64,000 nucleotides of DNA from Planctomycetia bacterium (GCA_021413845.1 JAIOPP010000069.1:1-64000); one strand, 5' to 3'. Shown: positions 40,712 to 50,516, counted from the first letter of the stretch. Notes: a model not told the origin generated them from the letters alone. Numbers and translations: made by a program.

Positions 40712-43700
40712 TTACTTCGTCGTCGGCAGAATGATCTGCGCTTTCGTTAGGGCCTCGCGGATCGGGGCGAGGTCGCTTTTGGTCGGGTCGGTCCAGACGG
40801 TTAGGTTGCCGGTCTTTTGGTCGACCGCGGCTTGCTGCACCCCTTCGACCTTGGCAGCCGTGTTGTAGACGAAGATTCGGCAGGCCTTGCAATCGGAGAT
40901 CGTGACCGCGATCTCTTGACGTTTGAGCTTGTCGCGCGGCTCGGTGAGCAGCGGCGACACCGAGAACGAACCGTTCGACGCACGGCGAATGACGTTGTTG
41001 ATTTGCTCGAGCAGCTGCGGGGCGGTCGGCTTATGCGTCGCCGACGAGCCCGGGTAGAGCCGGGCGAAATCGTAGGCCAGCGTGATCTCTTGCAGGTCGG
41101 CATGGAGATCCTTCATCTGCAGCTCGGGAGCCGCTTCCAAGGCGACGCGCAAATCGTCGAGCCGCTCGGACGACGACAGCCCGACGAGCCGACAGCGAAC
41201 CGGCTCGCGCAAGACCGGAACGACCGGAGTCGCCGACGGTTTTACCGGAGCGACCGGGGGGACGACCGGCACGATCGTCGGGCCGGTGCGAACCGTCGAG
41301 CCGAGCGGCGCGGAGCGCGTGAGGGTCGGCTTCAACGCGACGACCGGCGCAGGAGGGCCCTTCATCGGACCGCTGGAGAAGAACAGCTTGCTGGCTACGA
41401 GTTCGTGGATGAGGGTCCGGACGCCGCCCCCCTGCTTCTGCGTCTTATCGACGATCGCCGCGATCTCGGTGCGGTCGCCGAAGCCGATCGGCCGGCCGGT
41501 CGCGTACACACACAGTTGCTCGGCCAAGTTCTTCAACAACTTTTGTTGGTCCGAAGCCAAGAGAGTTTGGAAATCGGTGATCCCTTTGAAGGTGCGGCCG
41601 TCGGTGAGAATGCCCGACGAATCGACCTTTGGCCCGAGCTTGAAACTGATGCCGATGAACGGATCGATATTGCCGCGCTTCGCAGTTTCCCCTTCGCCGA
41701 TCGAACGATAACGGTCGCGCAGCCCGCCGATCACGTCGAACGATTCCAGCGCGAAGCCGGGAGGATCCATCTTCGCATGACATCCGGCGCAGGCCGGCGA
41801 AGCGCGGTGCTTGTCGAGCTGTTCGCGAATCGTCGTGGTCCCTTGCACGTCGGGCTCGACGGCCGTGATGTTCGGCGGCGGCGGTTCCGGCGGTTGCCCG
41901 AGGAGGCGGGCCATGACGAATGCGCCGCGCGGCACCGGCGAGGTGGTCGTGCCGTTGGCCGTGACCTTCAAGATCGCGGCCTGAGTGAGAAACGAACCGC
42001 GCGGGCAATCGGCCGGGAGCGCTACGCGACGGATCTGCGAACCGCTCACGCCGGGCACGCCGTAGAGATTCGCGAGCTTTTCGTTCAGCATCGCGAAATC
42101 GGAACGAACGAGGTAGCTCGCGTTGAGGTCTTTATCGAGCAACTCGCGGAAGTAAGCCTTCGTTTCCGCGATCATCGAGTCTTGCAAATACGGGCTGAAT
42201 TCCGGGTAGAGCTTGCGGTCGGGATCGTTCGCCGCGATCTTGCGGAGGTTCAACCATTGGCCGAGGAAATCTTCGATGAAGCGTTCCGATTTCGGATCGT
42301 TGAGCATGCGCTCGACTTCGACCTTGAGCGCGTTCGGCGAACGCATCTGGCCCCTATCGGCGAGTTGGATCAGCGTGTCGTCGGGGAGCGAGTTCCAAAG
42401 AAAATACGACAGGCGCGAGGCCATCGCGTAGTCGTCGAACAGCTCGGGCTGCTCGGCGTGATAGAGAAAGTCGGGCGAGGTAAGCGCCGCGCGATAGGCG
42501 TAGCGCAGCGCCGTCTCGAAGCAATCGCCGGCGGCGAGCCGCTTCTCGAAGAGGGCGAGATATTCCTTGCGCACTTCCTCCGGCACCGGCCGGCGAAACG
42601 CGCGCGGCAAGAACGAAGCCAGCAGGCGGTCGGCATCGCGCGTGGGCCACATGCTGGCGACGGTCCAGTTGCCCGACGGAGGGTCGGGCGGGTTCGGAGC
42701 TTGGGTCTCGCGGCGCGGAAGCTTCCGCTTCGGCGGGATGATTTCCGGCTGGTCGCGCACGTCGAACGCTACGATCGGCAGATCGCCGAACAACCGGCGA
42801 TGCCCTTCCGGCGGCCAAACGTCATGGATCGGCCCTTCGATCTCGATGTAGTCGCAAGCGATGCCGGGGCCCGTGAAGGCCATGGCGCGGCCCGGACGAT
42901 TGTAATTCACCACCGGCGCGAGCGACGCCGTATTGAAGCCGATCGTGTCTTTGAAGTTCAACCAGTGCGTGACTTCATGCACCTTCGGCTTATTCGGCGG
43001 GGCGTCGTAGTAGCCGAGAATGTAGCTCGGGTGACCTCCGCCGCGACCGTCGTCTTGGAGTTGCACGATCGACAACCGCGCGGCTTCGACGCCGCGTCCC
43101 GGAAGCACCTTCCCTTTGTCCCAATGGAAGCTCCAGAACGAAGTCTGGATGCGATACTTGCCGGGATAGAGAGCGGCGAAGTCGTAGAAGTAGGGCTTGA
43201 ATGATTCATCTTCGTGACGAAACACGCCGGGGCTCGAGTTGCGCTTCTCGCAATCGCGTAGCACGTTGATGTGTTCGTGCGCCCCGAGATGCGCATGCAC
43301 GCCGCTCGGAGTAAAGAACGGATCGGGCTTGTCGCCGTCCTTAATCATCACGGTATCGCCGTTCATGATGATGTGATACATGTGCCGCGCGATCGAGAAG
43401 CGGTGCGTTTGCCGCAGCGGCGGCGTCGGCTGCACGGCGATCGCCATGTCGAGCGCTTGGTCGGCCGCTTCGACGTACTTCGACAAGTTCACGTGCGAGA
43501 TATCGAGCGCATCGGAGTTCTTGTCGAAGCCGTGCGCCGAGCCGTCTTCCGGCAGGCTCGCTTGCAGCGGGATGCCGTCGAGCGCGAGGAGATCGCGCAC
43601 CGTGTTCTCGTACTCGATGCGGGTCATGCGGCGCACCGGGGTGCGTCCTTCGATCGCGAAGCGCGCCTTCTCCGCGGCGACGAGCTCCCGTTGCACGACC

Positions 43701-43996
43701 GTCACGGCGTTCGTGCGCTCGCCGGCGGGAGGCTGCTTACTATCTTTCGGCGGCATCTCGCCGGCAGCCACGCGGTCGTGGATCTTGACCCAACGGGCGA
43801 AGGTTTCGCGTTTATTCAAGTCGCCGGACAGGGTCGTGAGATCGAGCGCGCCTTCGGCCTTCGGGCCGGTGTGGCATTCGTAGCAATGCGTTTTAAGAAA
43901 CGCAACCGGCAACTCCGCGGCCTTCGTTTCCGCGGCCCCCGTTACCGCAGCAACGAGCGAGAGAACCATCCATCCGAATAAGCGGCGCAGCGACAT
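40712..43996 (-). CDS. DUF1592-type planctomycete cytochrome protein with HMA-like C-terminus
   Basis: A 1094-residue exported protein. The signal peptide (LFGWMVLSLVAAVTGAA) precedes the cytochrome motif C38-x2-C41-H42 (CYECHTGPKAEG). The DUF1587/DUF1592/DUF1588/DUF1585 series follows, with RMTRIEYENTVRDLLAL, ADRLLASFLPRAFRRPVPEEV, FLYHAEQPELFDDYAMASRLSYFLW, and CAGCHAKMDPPGFALESFD. A Pro/Val linker (about 890-933) leads to 160 extra residues resembling two heavy-metal-associated modules, the second with C1036-x2-C1039. The typical family protein ends before this. It probably takes part in periplasmic redox chemistry on polysaccharides. A DUF1552 gene precedes it, as is usual in Planctomycetes. 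Confidence 0.9.
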   Translation of the reverse strand: MSLRRLFGWMVLSLVAAVTGAAETKAAELPVAFLKTHCYECHTGPKAEGALDLTTLSGDLNKRETFARWVKIHDRVAAGEMPPKDSKQPPAGERTNAVTVVQRELVAAEKARFAIEGRTPVRRMTRIEYENTVRDLLALDGIPLQASLPEDGSAHGFDKNSDALDISHVNLSKYVEAADQALDMAIAVQPTPPLRQTHRFSIARHMYHIIMNGDTVMIKDGDKPDPFFTPSGVHAHLGAHEHINVLRDCEKRNSSPGVFRHEDESFKPYFYDFAALYPGKYRIQTSFWSFHWDKGKVLPGRGVEAARLSIVQLQDDGRGGGHPSYILGYYDAPPNKPKVHEVTHWLNFKDTIGFNTASLAPVVNYNRPGRAMAFTGPGIACDYIEIEGPIHDVWPPEGHRRLFGDLPIVAFDVRDQPEIIPPKRKLPRRETQAPNPPDPPSGNWTVASMWPTRDADRLLASFLPRAFRRPVPEEVRKEYLALFEKRLAAGDCFETALRYAYRAALTSPDFLYHAEQPELFDDYAMASRLSYFLWNSLPDDTLIQLADRGQMRSPNALKVEVERMLNDPKSERFIEDFLGQWLNLRKIAANDPDRKLYPEFSPYLQDSMIAETKAYFRELLDKDLNASYLVRSDFAMLNEKLANLYGVPGVSGSQIRRVALPADCPRGSFLTQAAILKVTANGTTTSPVPRGAFVMARLLGQPPEPPPPNITAVEPDVQGTTTIREQLDKHRASPACAGCHAKMDPPGFALESFDVIGGLRDRYRSIGEGETAKRGNIDPFIGISFKLGPKVDSSGILTDGRTFKGITDFQTLLASDQQKLLKNLAEQLCVYATGRPIGFGDRTEIAAIVDKTQKQGGGVRTLIHELVASKLFFSSGPMKGPPAPVVALKPTLTRSAPLGSTVRTGPTIVPVVPPVAPVKPSATPVVPVLREPVRCRLVGLSSSERLDDLRVALEAAPELQMKDLHADLQEITLAYDFARLYPGSSATHKPTAPQLLEQINNVIRRASNGSFSVSPLLTEPRDKLKRQEIAVTISDCKACRIFVYNTAAKVEGVQQAAVDQKTGNLTVWTDPTKSDLAPIREALTKAQIILPTTK

Positions 43997-44118
43997 GGCG
44001 TGTGTGAACCGAGAAGAATAGTTACGAAAGTAGGCAGGCGATCGAAGCGCTCAGGCGCGCGATCTCAAGCGTGTGCAAAAATCAGAGTCGCACGGGCCAC
44101 GGCCGGCTTGCCGCTACC

Positions 44119-45375
44119 TTAAGCGAACTCCAAACCGGTCATCGTCCCCTTCGATGTCGAGAACGAATCGGTCTCGATGTTCATCCGGTGGAGCATCGAG
44201 AGATACAGGTTCGACAGCGGGTAGTTGTTCGTCTTATCGAAGGAAAGATGCTTGCCGTGCTTGAATCCGCCGCCGGCGAGCAGCACCGGCAGGTTGACGT
44301 TCGAGTGGGAGTTGGCGCTCCCCATGCAGGTGCCGTAGAGCACCATCGACCGATCGAGCAGCGATTGCCCCTCTTCCTTCGTTTCCGCCAGAGATGTGAG
44401 GAACTTATTCAACGCGGCGAACTGCCCCTCTTCGTGTCCGCGCAACTCGGCCAGCACGTCGGGCCGGTTGCCGTGGTGCGTGATGTTGTGGATCACGACG
44501 GTGTCGACGAACAGCGATACGAGCCGAGTCGAATCGGTTTGCAGCGAGAGCTTGATGAGGTCGTACATCAACTCCGAGCGGCGCACGAACTCCTTGCCGT
44601 CGGTAATGTCTTCCGGAGCCTTCACGGCAACGGTCGGCTTCTCCTTATGTTCCCAATCTTCGGAGCTATGCAGCCGTTGCTCGAGTTCCCGAACCGACGT
44701 GTAATACTGATCCATCCGAACGCGGTCGGCCGCCGACAGCGCGCGACCAAAGCGCGTGCGCTGCTCGCCGACGAAGTCGAGCATGCTCCGGCCTTGACGC
44801 AGGGCCTCGACGTTGGCCGCGACCTCTTCGGCCTTATTCGGCACGAACAACTTCTGGAACAACTTCTTCGGGCTCTTCTCCGCCGGAATCGGCGCGCCGC
44901 TGCGCGTGTAGCTCATCGTCTGTCCCTCGTTGGAGACAGCCATGCAGAGCGAAGGGTAGCGGGTCCGGTTGCCGATGTGCTCGGCGGCGAATTGATCGAG
45001 CGAGACCCCGTTGCGGAATCCGCCCCGCTCCGGATGCGGAGTGCCGGTGAGGAAGCAACGCTCGGCGGCATGCGCGCCGGTGACGCCCGGCAGGCTGACG
45101 CCGCTGAACACCGTGAGGTTGTTGCGATGGGCAGCGAGCTTTTCGAGATAAGGAGTCGACTCGAAATCCTTGCCCGTCTTCTCCGGAAAGAAATACTGGG
45201 GCAAGATTCCCATGTTCGTCTGAATCGCCACCATGCGCCGCGGCACTTCCGGCGCGCTCGCACCGAAGGCCGGCTGCATCGCATCGAGCCACGGCAAGGC
45301 GAGCGCCACGCCGGTGCCGCGCAAGAAGGTCCGACGAGAAAGGGGCGTGCGAGTCGAAATCTGACGCGGCGTCAT
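44119..45375 (-). CDS. DUF1552 Tat-exported protein
   Basis: A 418-residue member of DUF1552, an alkaline-phosphatase-like fold without known substrate. The N-terminus has a twin-arginine motif (LSRRTFLRGTGVALALPW). Family blocks are MVAIQTNMGILPQYFFPEKTGKDFESTPYL, FSGVSLPGVTGAHAAERCFLTG, SLDQFAAEHIGN, and YGTCMGSANSHSNVNLPVLLAGGGFKHGKHL. It is encoded 122 bases upstream of the DUF1592 gene on the same strand; this pair recurs across Planctomycetes and they presumably act together in the periplasm. Confidence 0.92.
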   Translation of the reverse strand: MTPRQISTRTPLSRRTFLRGTGVALALPWLDAMQPAFGASAPEVPRRMVAIQTNMGILPQYFFPEKTGKDFESTPYLEKLAAHRNNLTVFSGVSLPGVTGAHAAERCFLTGTPHPERGGFRNGVSLDQFAAEHIGNRTRYPSLCMAVSNEGQTMSYTRSGAPIPAEKSPKKLFQKLFVPNKAEEVAANVEALRQGRSMLDFVGEQRTRFGRALSAADRVRMDQYYTSVRELEQRLHSSEDWEHKEKPTVAVKAPEDITDGKEFVRRSELMYDLIKLSLQTDSTRLVSLFVDTVVIHNITHHGNRPDVLAELRGHEEGQFAALNKFLTSLAETKEEGQSLLDRSMVLYGTCMGSANSHSNVNLPVLLAGGGFKHGKHLSFDKTNNYPLSNLYLSMLHRMNIETDSFSTSKGTMTGLEFA

Positions 45376-45659
45376 GCCGGAACTCCTAGAGATTCGAGAA
45401 CGGGAAACGGGCAGCAGGGAGGAGACGCTTCGAGCGGGCGGGACGAGTTTCGGGGAACATTGATTCTAATCGGCGCAGGCGACGGAGTCGAGTTTGAGAT
45501 TCCTAACGCTGCCGAGTGCCGTATTACGCCGATTAGCCGGTGGGGCCGATCCGGCCTCTCCCGGCGAAATTGCCTGCTAGTTCAGCGCTTTCCCGCCGAT
45601 TACAATCGTCGCTCCCGCTGGAATTCGATTCCCACCTTCGCTTGTCTGGAGTTCTCGCC

Positions 45660-47219
45660 ATGAGTTTCGTTTCCCTCCGTAAATACCTCCCGACGCTTGG
45701 GCTCGGATGGGCGTGCTGCCTTTCGCTCGTCGCTCCCGCGCGGGCCGACGTCTCGCTGCCCGAGATCATCGGTAGCAACATGGTGCTCCAGAGCGGTGTC
45801 CCCGTCACGGTTTGGGGTTGGGCCGATCCGGAAGAAGAAGTCGCCGTCTCGGTGGGCGATAACAGCGCGAAGACCAAGGCCGACGCCGGCGGCGAATGGC
45901 GCGTGCAACTCAAGCCGATCGCCTCGGCCGACGCCGTCGAGATGACGGTTCAAGGCAAGAACACGCTCAAGCTCACCAACATCTTGGTCGGCGAAGTGTG
46001 GGTCGGCTCCGGTCAGTCGAACATGCAATGGTCGGTCAAGTCGTCGCAAGATCCCGACAAAGAGATCGCCGACGCGAAGTTCCCCAAGATCCGTTTGTTC
46101 CTCGTGCCGCTCGTTCCTTCCGGCACCCCGGCCCAACACGTCAACGCGCAATGGGTCGAGTGCTCGCCGGAAACGGTTTCCAGTTTCTCGGCCGTGTTGT
46201 ACTACTTCGGCCGTCACTTGCATCGCGAGCTGAACGTGCCGGTCGGGCTGATCGCCACGAGCTGGGGCGGCACGCGCATCGAGCCGTGGATTCCGCCGGT
46301 CGGCTTCGAATCGGAACCCGAGCTCACCTCGCAGCTCGAACAAATCAAGGCGACGAACGCCGTCTACAACAAGCAGATGCTCTCGCAAGTGAAGCTGCTC
46401 AAGCAGTGGCTCGCCGCCGCCGAGACGGCCGGTGCCGGGGGCAAAACCATGCCGAGCTTTCCGAGCGTGCCGAATCATCCTCTCAACAGCAACGGCGCAG
46501 CGACCGGCCTCTACAACGGCATGATCCACCCGATCGTGCCGTTCGCCGCGCGCGGGGCCATTTGGTATCAGGGGGAAAGCAACAACGGCATGGGGATGAA
46601 ATACCATACGCTCATGAAAGGGCTCATCGCCGGTTGGCGCAGCGTTTGGAACAACCCGGACCTCGCGTTCTACTTCGTGCAGTTGGCTCCGTATAACTAC
46701 GGCAAGAACAACGAAACGAACTTGGCAGGCATCTGGGAAGCGCAGACCGCCACGCTTGCCGTGCCGCATACCGGCATGGCCGTGACGACCGACATCGGCA
46801 ACGTCGCCGACATCCATCCGAAGAACAAACAAGAGGTCGGCCGCCGCTTGGCGCTGTGGGCCTTGGCCCAAGACTACGGCAAGAAAGACCTCGTTTATTC
46901 CGGCCCGTTGTACGACAGCCACACGATCGACATCGATCAGGTGAAGATCAAGTTCAAGCACACCGGCACAGGCCTGAAGAGCCTCGACGGCAAGTCGCTC
47001 ACGTGGTTCACGATCGCCGGAGCTGATAAGAAGTTCGTCCCCGCCACCGCGAAGATCGAGGGAGATTCCGTCCTCGTCAGTTCCTCGAAGGTGTTCACTC
47101 CGGTTGCGGTTCGTTTCGGATTCAATCAACTTGCCGAACCGAACCTCGGCAACAAAGAGGGCCTGCCGGCCTCGCCGTTCCGCACCGACACCTGGGACAT
47201 CGAGCCGAAGGGCCCGTAA
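45660..47219 (+). CDS. Sialate O-acetylesterase-like secreted SGNH protein
   Basis: A 519-residue exported protein. ATG 45660 gives a signal peptide (PTLGLGWACCLSLVAPARA). An N-terminal beta domain (LPEIIGSNMVLQSGVPVTVWGWADPEEEV) precedes the SGNH catalytic domain: VGSGQSNMQWSV (nucleophile Ser), YYFGRHLHRELNVPVGLIATSWGGTRIEPW, GAIWYQGESNNGMG, and VTTDIGNVADIHPKNKQEVG with Asp-His. This is the SASA/DUF303 family that removes acetyl esters from sialic acid or from plant and algal polysaccharides. It is followed by a strong terminator-like hairpin and by an enolase-superfamily gene. Confidence 0.93.
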   Translation: MSFVSLRKYLPTLGLGWACCLSLVAPARADVSLPEIIGSNMVLQSGVPVTVWGWADPEEEVAVSVGDNSAKTKADAGGEWRVQLKPIASADAVEMTVQGKNTLKLTNILVGEVWVGSGQSNMQWSVKSSQDPDKEIADAKFPKIRLFLVPLVPSGTPAQHVNAQWVECSPETVSSFSAVLYYFGRHLHRELNVPVGLIATSWGGTRIEPWIPPVGFESEPELTSQLEQIKATNAVYNKQMLSQVKLLKQWLAAAETAGAGGKTMPSFPSVPNHPLNSNGAATGLYNGMIHPIVPFAARGAIWYQGESNNGMGMKYHTLMKGLIAGWRSVWNNPDLAFYFVQLAPYNYGKNNETNLAGIWEAQTATLAVPHTGMAVTTDIGNVADIHPKNKQEVGRRLALWALAQDYGKKDLVYSGPLYDSHTIDIDQVKIKFKHTGTGLKSLDGKSLTWFTIAGADKKFVPATAKIEGDSVLVSSSKVFTPVAVRFGFNQLAEPNLGNKEGLPASPFRTDTWDIEPKGP

Positions 47220-47234
47220 GGCTGACACCGCGGC

Positions 47235-47269
47235 ATCGGATGCGCGCTCGCCGCGGGCGCGCATCCGAT
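47235..47269 (+). terminator. 13-base-pair GC-rich hairpin after the acetylesterase gene
   Basis: Arms ATCGGATGCGCGC (47235-47247) and GCGCGCATCCGAT (47257-47269) pair perfectly around a nine-base loop, 15 bases past the stop codon. The T tract after it is weak (CTCGGTTCATATT), so Rho-independent termination is likely but not certain. Confidence 0.7.
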
Positions 47270-47367
47270 CTCGGTTCATATTCAATTCGGCAGATGTTTT
47301 CGCATTCGTTGCGCTCCTGGATTATCATGCAGCCCGGCATGATCGATCCTTCTGAGGAGCAACAACA

Positions 47368-48567
47368 ATGTCATTCACACGTCGCGATTGCTTGACGACG
47401 CTCGCTGCCGTCGCAGCCGGTCAGGCGCTGATCGAAGAAGTCGTCGGCGAGGAAGCGAATCCGGCGACGCAAGTCGGCGATCGAACCACGACGATCAAGA
47501 TCACGGCCCTCAAGGCCACTTGGGTCGGATCGCATGTCTTCATCAAGATCGAGACCAATCACGGCGTCGTCGGCTGGGGAGACTTGAAGGGAGTCGATCC
47601 GCGCGTCTCGAAGCCGCTCGCCGAGGCCCTGTTTCAATATCTCGACGGCGAGAACCCGACCCGCATCGAGCATCTTTGGCAGAAGATCTATCGCGGCCAT
47701 CGCGACATTCGGGGCGGGCCGTTTCTCATCCACACCCTCGCCGCGATCGACATGGCGTTGTGGGACATCACGGGCAAGCTCTGGGGCGTCCCTGTGTATC
47801 GCCTGCTCGGCGGCCCGACGCGCGACAAGATCCGCGTCTATCACACGAAGCAGGCCAAGAAGGTGCCGCCGCACGGACCTTACGAACATAGCGCCGTGCC
47901 GACCGATATCGAACGGATGGTCTCCAACGTGCGCGGCGCGCGCGAAGCGGTCGGCCCCAGCGGAGCGGTCATGTTCGACGCCCACTGCGCCGTCCCTCCG
48001 GCCACGCTCATCCAAGCCGCGAAAGCGATGGAACCGTACAACCTGCTCTTCATCGAAGAGCCGGCCGTGCCGGGCAACATCGCCGTCTTCGAGCGGTTGA
48101 AGGAACACATCTCGATTCCGCTCGCGACCGGCGAGCGCGATCGGACGATCTACGAGATGCTCCCGTATCTGGAGAAGCGCTGCATCGACATCCTCCAGCC
48201 CGACTGCTGCCACACCGGCGGCATCACCTCGATGAAGAAGATCGCGGTACTGGCGGAAGCATACTTCGTTCCGCTCGCGCCTCACTGCACGGCCAACTAC
48301 CTCGGCACCGCGGCGAGCCTGCATGTCGTCTCGTCGATTCCGTTCTTCCTGATCCACGAGTTCTATCCCGACAATCCCGGTTTCCAAAGCGGACAGATAC
48401 TCCGCATGAATTTCAAACTCGACGACGACGGCTACATCGGCCTGCCCGAAGGGCCCGGCCTCGGCGTCGAAGTCGACGAGAAATTCTTAGAAGCCGAAGC
48501 GAAGAAGCCGCAGTCGTATAAATGGCCCGGCTCGAAGCTCAAAGACGGCTCCGTCGCCGATTACTAA
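47368..48567 (+). CDS. Enolase-superfamily protein with Tat-like leader
   Basis: A 399-residue mandelate racemase/muconate lactonising enzyme. The capping domain begins around residue 45 (KITALKATWVGSHVFIKIETNHGVVGWGDLKG). The barrel has metal ligands in MFDAHCAVPP, FIEEPAVPG and LATGERDRTI, and His in PLAPHCTANYLGTAASLHV, as in galactonate-dehydratase-like members. The first 30 residues carry FTRRDCLTTLAAVAAGQAL, a twin-arginine-like pattern with a weak hydrophobic core, so it may be exported, which is unusual for this superfamily. It starts with ATG after GAGGAGCAAC and is followed 3 bases later by the beta-lactamase-fold gene. Confidence 0.85.
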   Translation: MSFTRRDCLTTLAAVAAGQALIEEVVGEEANPATQVGDRTTTIKITALKATWVGSHVFIKIETNHGVVGWGDLKGVDPRVSKPLAEALFQYLDGENPTRIEHLWQKIYRGHRDIRGGPFLIHTLAAIDMALWDITGKLWGVPVYRLLGGPTRDKIRVYHTKQAKKVPPHGPYEHSAVPTDIERMVSNVRGAREAVGPSGAVMFDAHCAVPPATLIQAAKAMEPYNLLFIEEPAVPGNIAVFERLKEHISIPLATGERDRTIYEMLPYLEKRCIDILQPDCCHTGGITSMKKIAVLAEAYFVPLAPHCTANYLGTAASLHVVSSIPFFLIHEFYPDNPGFQSGQILRMNFKLDDDGYIGLPEGPGLGVEVDEKFLEAEAKKPQSYKWPGSKLKDGSVADY

Positions 48568-48570
48568 CGT

Positions 48571-50508
48571 GTGCGGGCAATCGTGATCAACCTCGCCGGT
48601 ACGCTTACCGCGCTAGTCGCTCTCCTAGGCGCCGAGACGCACGCCGCATGGCGTGAACTCGCGCCGGGAGTGTGGCATCAGGACTCGCAACCGGCGGCGT
48701 ACCTGCTCGTCGACGGCGCGGAGGCGCTCGTCGTCGGAGCCCCTGCCGACTTGGATCTCGCGGCGCTCGAAGCCCGCTTGCGGTGCCGCGCGGATACGAT
48801 CCTCCTCACGCACGCTCATCGCGACACGACGGCGTCCGCCGCCCGGCTCGTCGGCGAACGGCGCCTCGTTCGGGCAGCGAAACTCTCGGAGCCGTGGCTT
48901 TCGCCGGCCGGCGTCGCGCGGCATTGGAGCGCCTCGCTCCCGGAGCCGATCCCCGCGCCGCCGCTCACGCATCGCCGCTGGGGCAAGTGGCAGTACTTCG
49001 TGCCCGGGATCGGAGTCGAAGGGGTCCGCTTCGATCTCGCCGACGGCGATGTCGTCCGCTGCGGCAAGTGGAGCGTTACGGTCGTCGCCACGCCCGGCCA
49101 CGCTCCGGATCACACGTCTTATCTCGCCGTGCATGACGATCGGCCGGGCCGGATCGTCTTCTGCGGCGATGCGTTCTCGCGCGAGGGAAAACTCTGGACT
49201 CCGTTCACGACCGATTGGCATCATCAAAACGCCGACGGCCTGAACGCCGCGGCCGAATCGCTGCGCCGCATCGCCGCGCTCGGCCCGACGTTGCTCTGCC
49301 CCGAACATGGGGAACCGGTCAGCGAACGAATCGACGCGCAACTAGCGACCACGGCCCAAGCTGTCCGCCGCGCCGCGATCGCGAAGGGCTACGATACGTT
49401 TCTCCGCGAGCAAGGGCGCGCAGTCCCGTTGCCGAAGTTTCTCGCCCCCGAACAAGTCGGCTCGGCCAATGCCGACGGCAACACGAAACCTTGGACGAAG
49501 CTCTCGCCGAGCCTGTTTCTCACAGGCAACACTTACGCGATCGCTTCCCGCGACGGACCGACGCTGCTCGTCGATCCCTATCATCGCGAGCTACAGCATC
49601 GGATCGTCGAACTCCGGCGCGACCACAACCTCCACCCGGTCGAAGCGCTGTTGATCTCGCATGCCCACAACGACCACTACACCGGCGTCTTCTACTTCGC
49701 TCCCGGGACGCTGCCCGCCGTTTGGACGCTCGATCGGATCGCCGACGTCATCGAACGGCCCGACACGTATCGGGCACCGTACGTCGACCCGCGACCGGTA
49801 AGCATCGCGCGCCGCTTGAAGGACGGCGAGACGATCGCGTGGCATGAGCATCGCCTGCGCATCCATCATCAGCCGGGCCAAACCGACTTCGCGATGGGGA
49901 TCGAAGCCGAGATCGACGGCCGCAAAGTTCTCTTCACCGGCGACAACTTCTATCGCGCCGATCAATATTCCGGCAGCGGCGGTTGGTCGGGCCACAATCG
50001 AGGACTGCCGGCCGGCTATGTGTACACGCTCGAACGAATCATCGCCTTGAAGCCCGATTGGATCTTGGCCGAACACGGCGGCGCGCTGGAATATTCGCCG
50101 GTCGATTTCGCGGCCCGACTGGATTGGGCTCGCGAAGCCGCGGCCTCGGCCGATGCGTTGTCGCCGAGCGGCGACCACCGGCGCGATTGGAATCCGCACG
50201 CGATACGATTCGAGCCCGCGATCGTCGGCACAAGGCCTTATGAAGGCTCCGACGACATCACGCTCGTCGCCGAAGGATCGCTCGCCGATGCAAAAGAGCT
50301 TTGGATCCGCGTCGCTGTGAACGGGGTTCTCACGGCCCCTCGAGAAACGCAACTCGTTCCCATGCGCGCGGGCCGAGGATCGATTCGTCTTAAGATTCGT
50401 AGCGACGTGATGCCTCCCCGCTTCGAGTTCGTCGCGATCGAAGTCGGACGGGTCGGCGAGCCGGCGTTGGCGATCGATTGCGTCTTGCCGGTCTTCGCAG
50501 GCCGTTAA
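48571..50508 (+). CDS. Protein with two metallo-beta-lactamase domains
   Basis: A 645-residue protein from GTG 48571, 3 bases after the previous stop. The first metallo-beta-lactamase domain (about 25-265) has THAHRDTT, with the His after Asp replaced by Thr, then GHAPDHTSYL, FCGDAFS and CPEHGEP. The second (about 300-540) has the intact SHAHNDHYTGVFYF, HHQPGQTDFAMGI, FTGDNFYRAD and AEHGGALEYSP. A beta-rich tail of about 100 residues follows. A hydrophobic start (VINLAGTLTALVALLGAETHA) may be a signal peptide. The enzyme may hydrolyse an ester, lactone or phosphoester in the same catabolic set; the substrate is unknown. Confidence 0.85.
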   Translation: MRAIVINLAGTLTALVALLGAETHAAWRELAPGVWHQDSQPAAYLLVDGAEALVVGAPADLDLAALEARLRCRADTILLTHAHRDTTASAARLVGERRLVRAAKLSEPWLSPAGVARHWSASLPEPIPAPPLTHRRWGKWQYFVPGIGVEGVRFDLADGDVVRCGKWSVTVVATPGHAPDHTSYLAVHDDRPGRIVFCGDAFSREGKLWTPFTTDWHHQNADGLNAAAESLRRIAALGPTLLCPEHGEPVSERIDAQLATTAQAVRRAAIAKGYDTFLREQGRAVPLPKFLAPEQVGSANADGNTKPWTKLSPSLFLTGNTYAIASRDGPTLLVDPYHRELQHRIVELRRDHNLHPVEALLISHAHNDHYTGVFYFAPGTLPAVWTLDRIADVIERPDTYRAPYVDPRPVSIARRLKDGETIAWHEHRLRIHHQPGQTDFAMGIEAEIDGRKVLFTGDNFYRADQYSGSGGWSGHNRGLPAGYVYTLERIIALKPDWILAEHGGALEYSPVDFAARLDWAREAAASADALSPSGDHRRDWNPHAIRFEPAIVGTRPYEGSDDITLVAEGSLADAKELWIRVAVNGVLTAPRETQLVPMRAGRGSIRLKIRSDVMPPRFEFVAIEVGRVGEPALAIDCVLPVFAGR

Positions 50509-50516
50509 GCGGCGTT

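Noticed and set aside
40817-43204. 795-codon plus-strand frame over the DUF1592 gene
   Set aside because: Composition is dominated by Arg, Ala and Glu with no domain pattern, whereas the minus-strand frame has signal peptide, CxxCH and DUF motifs.
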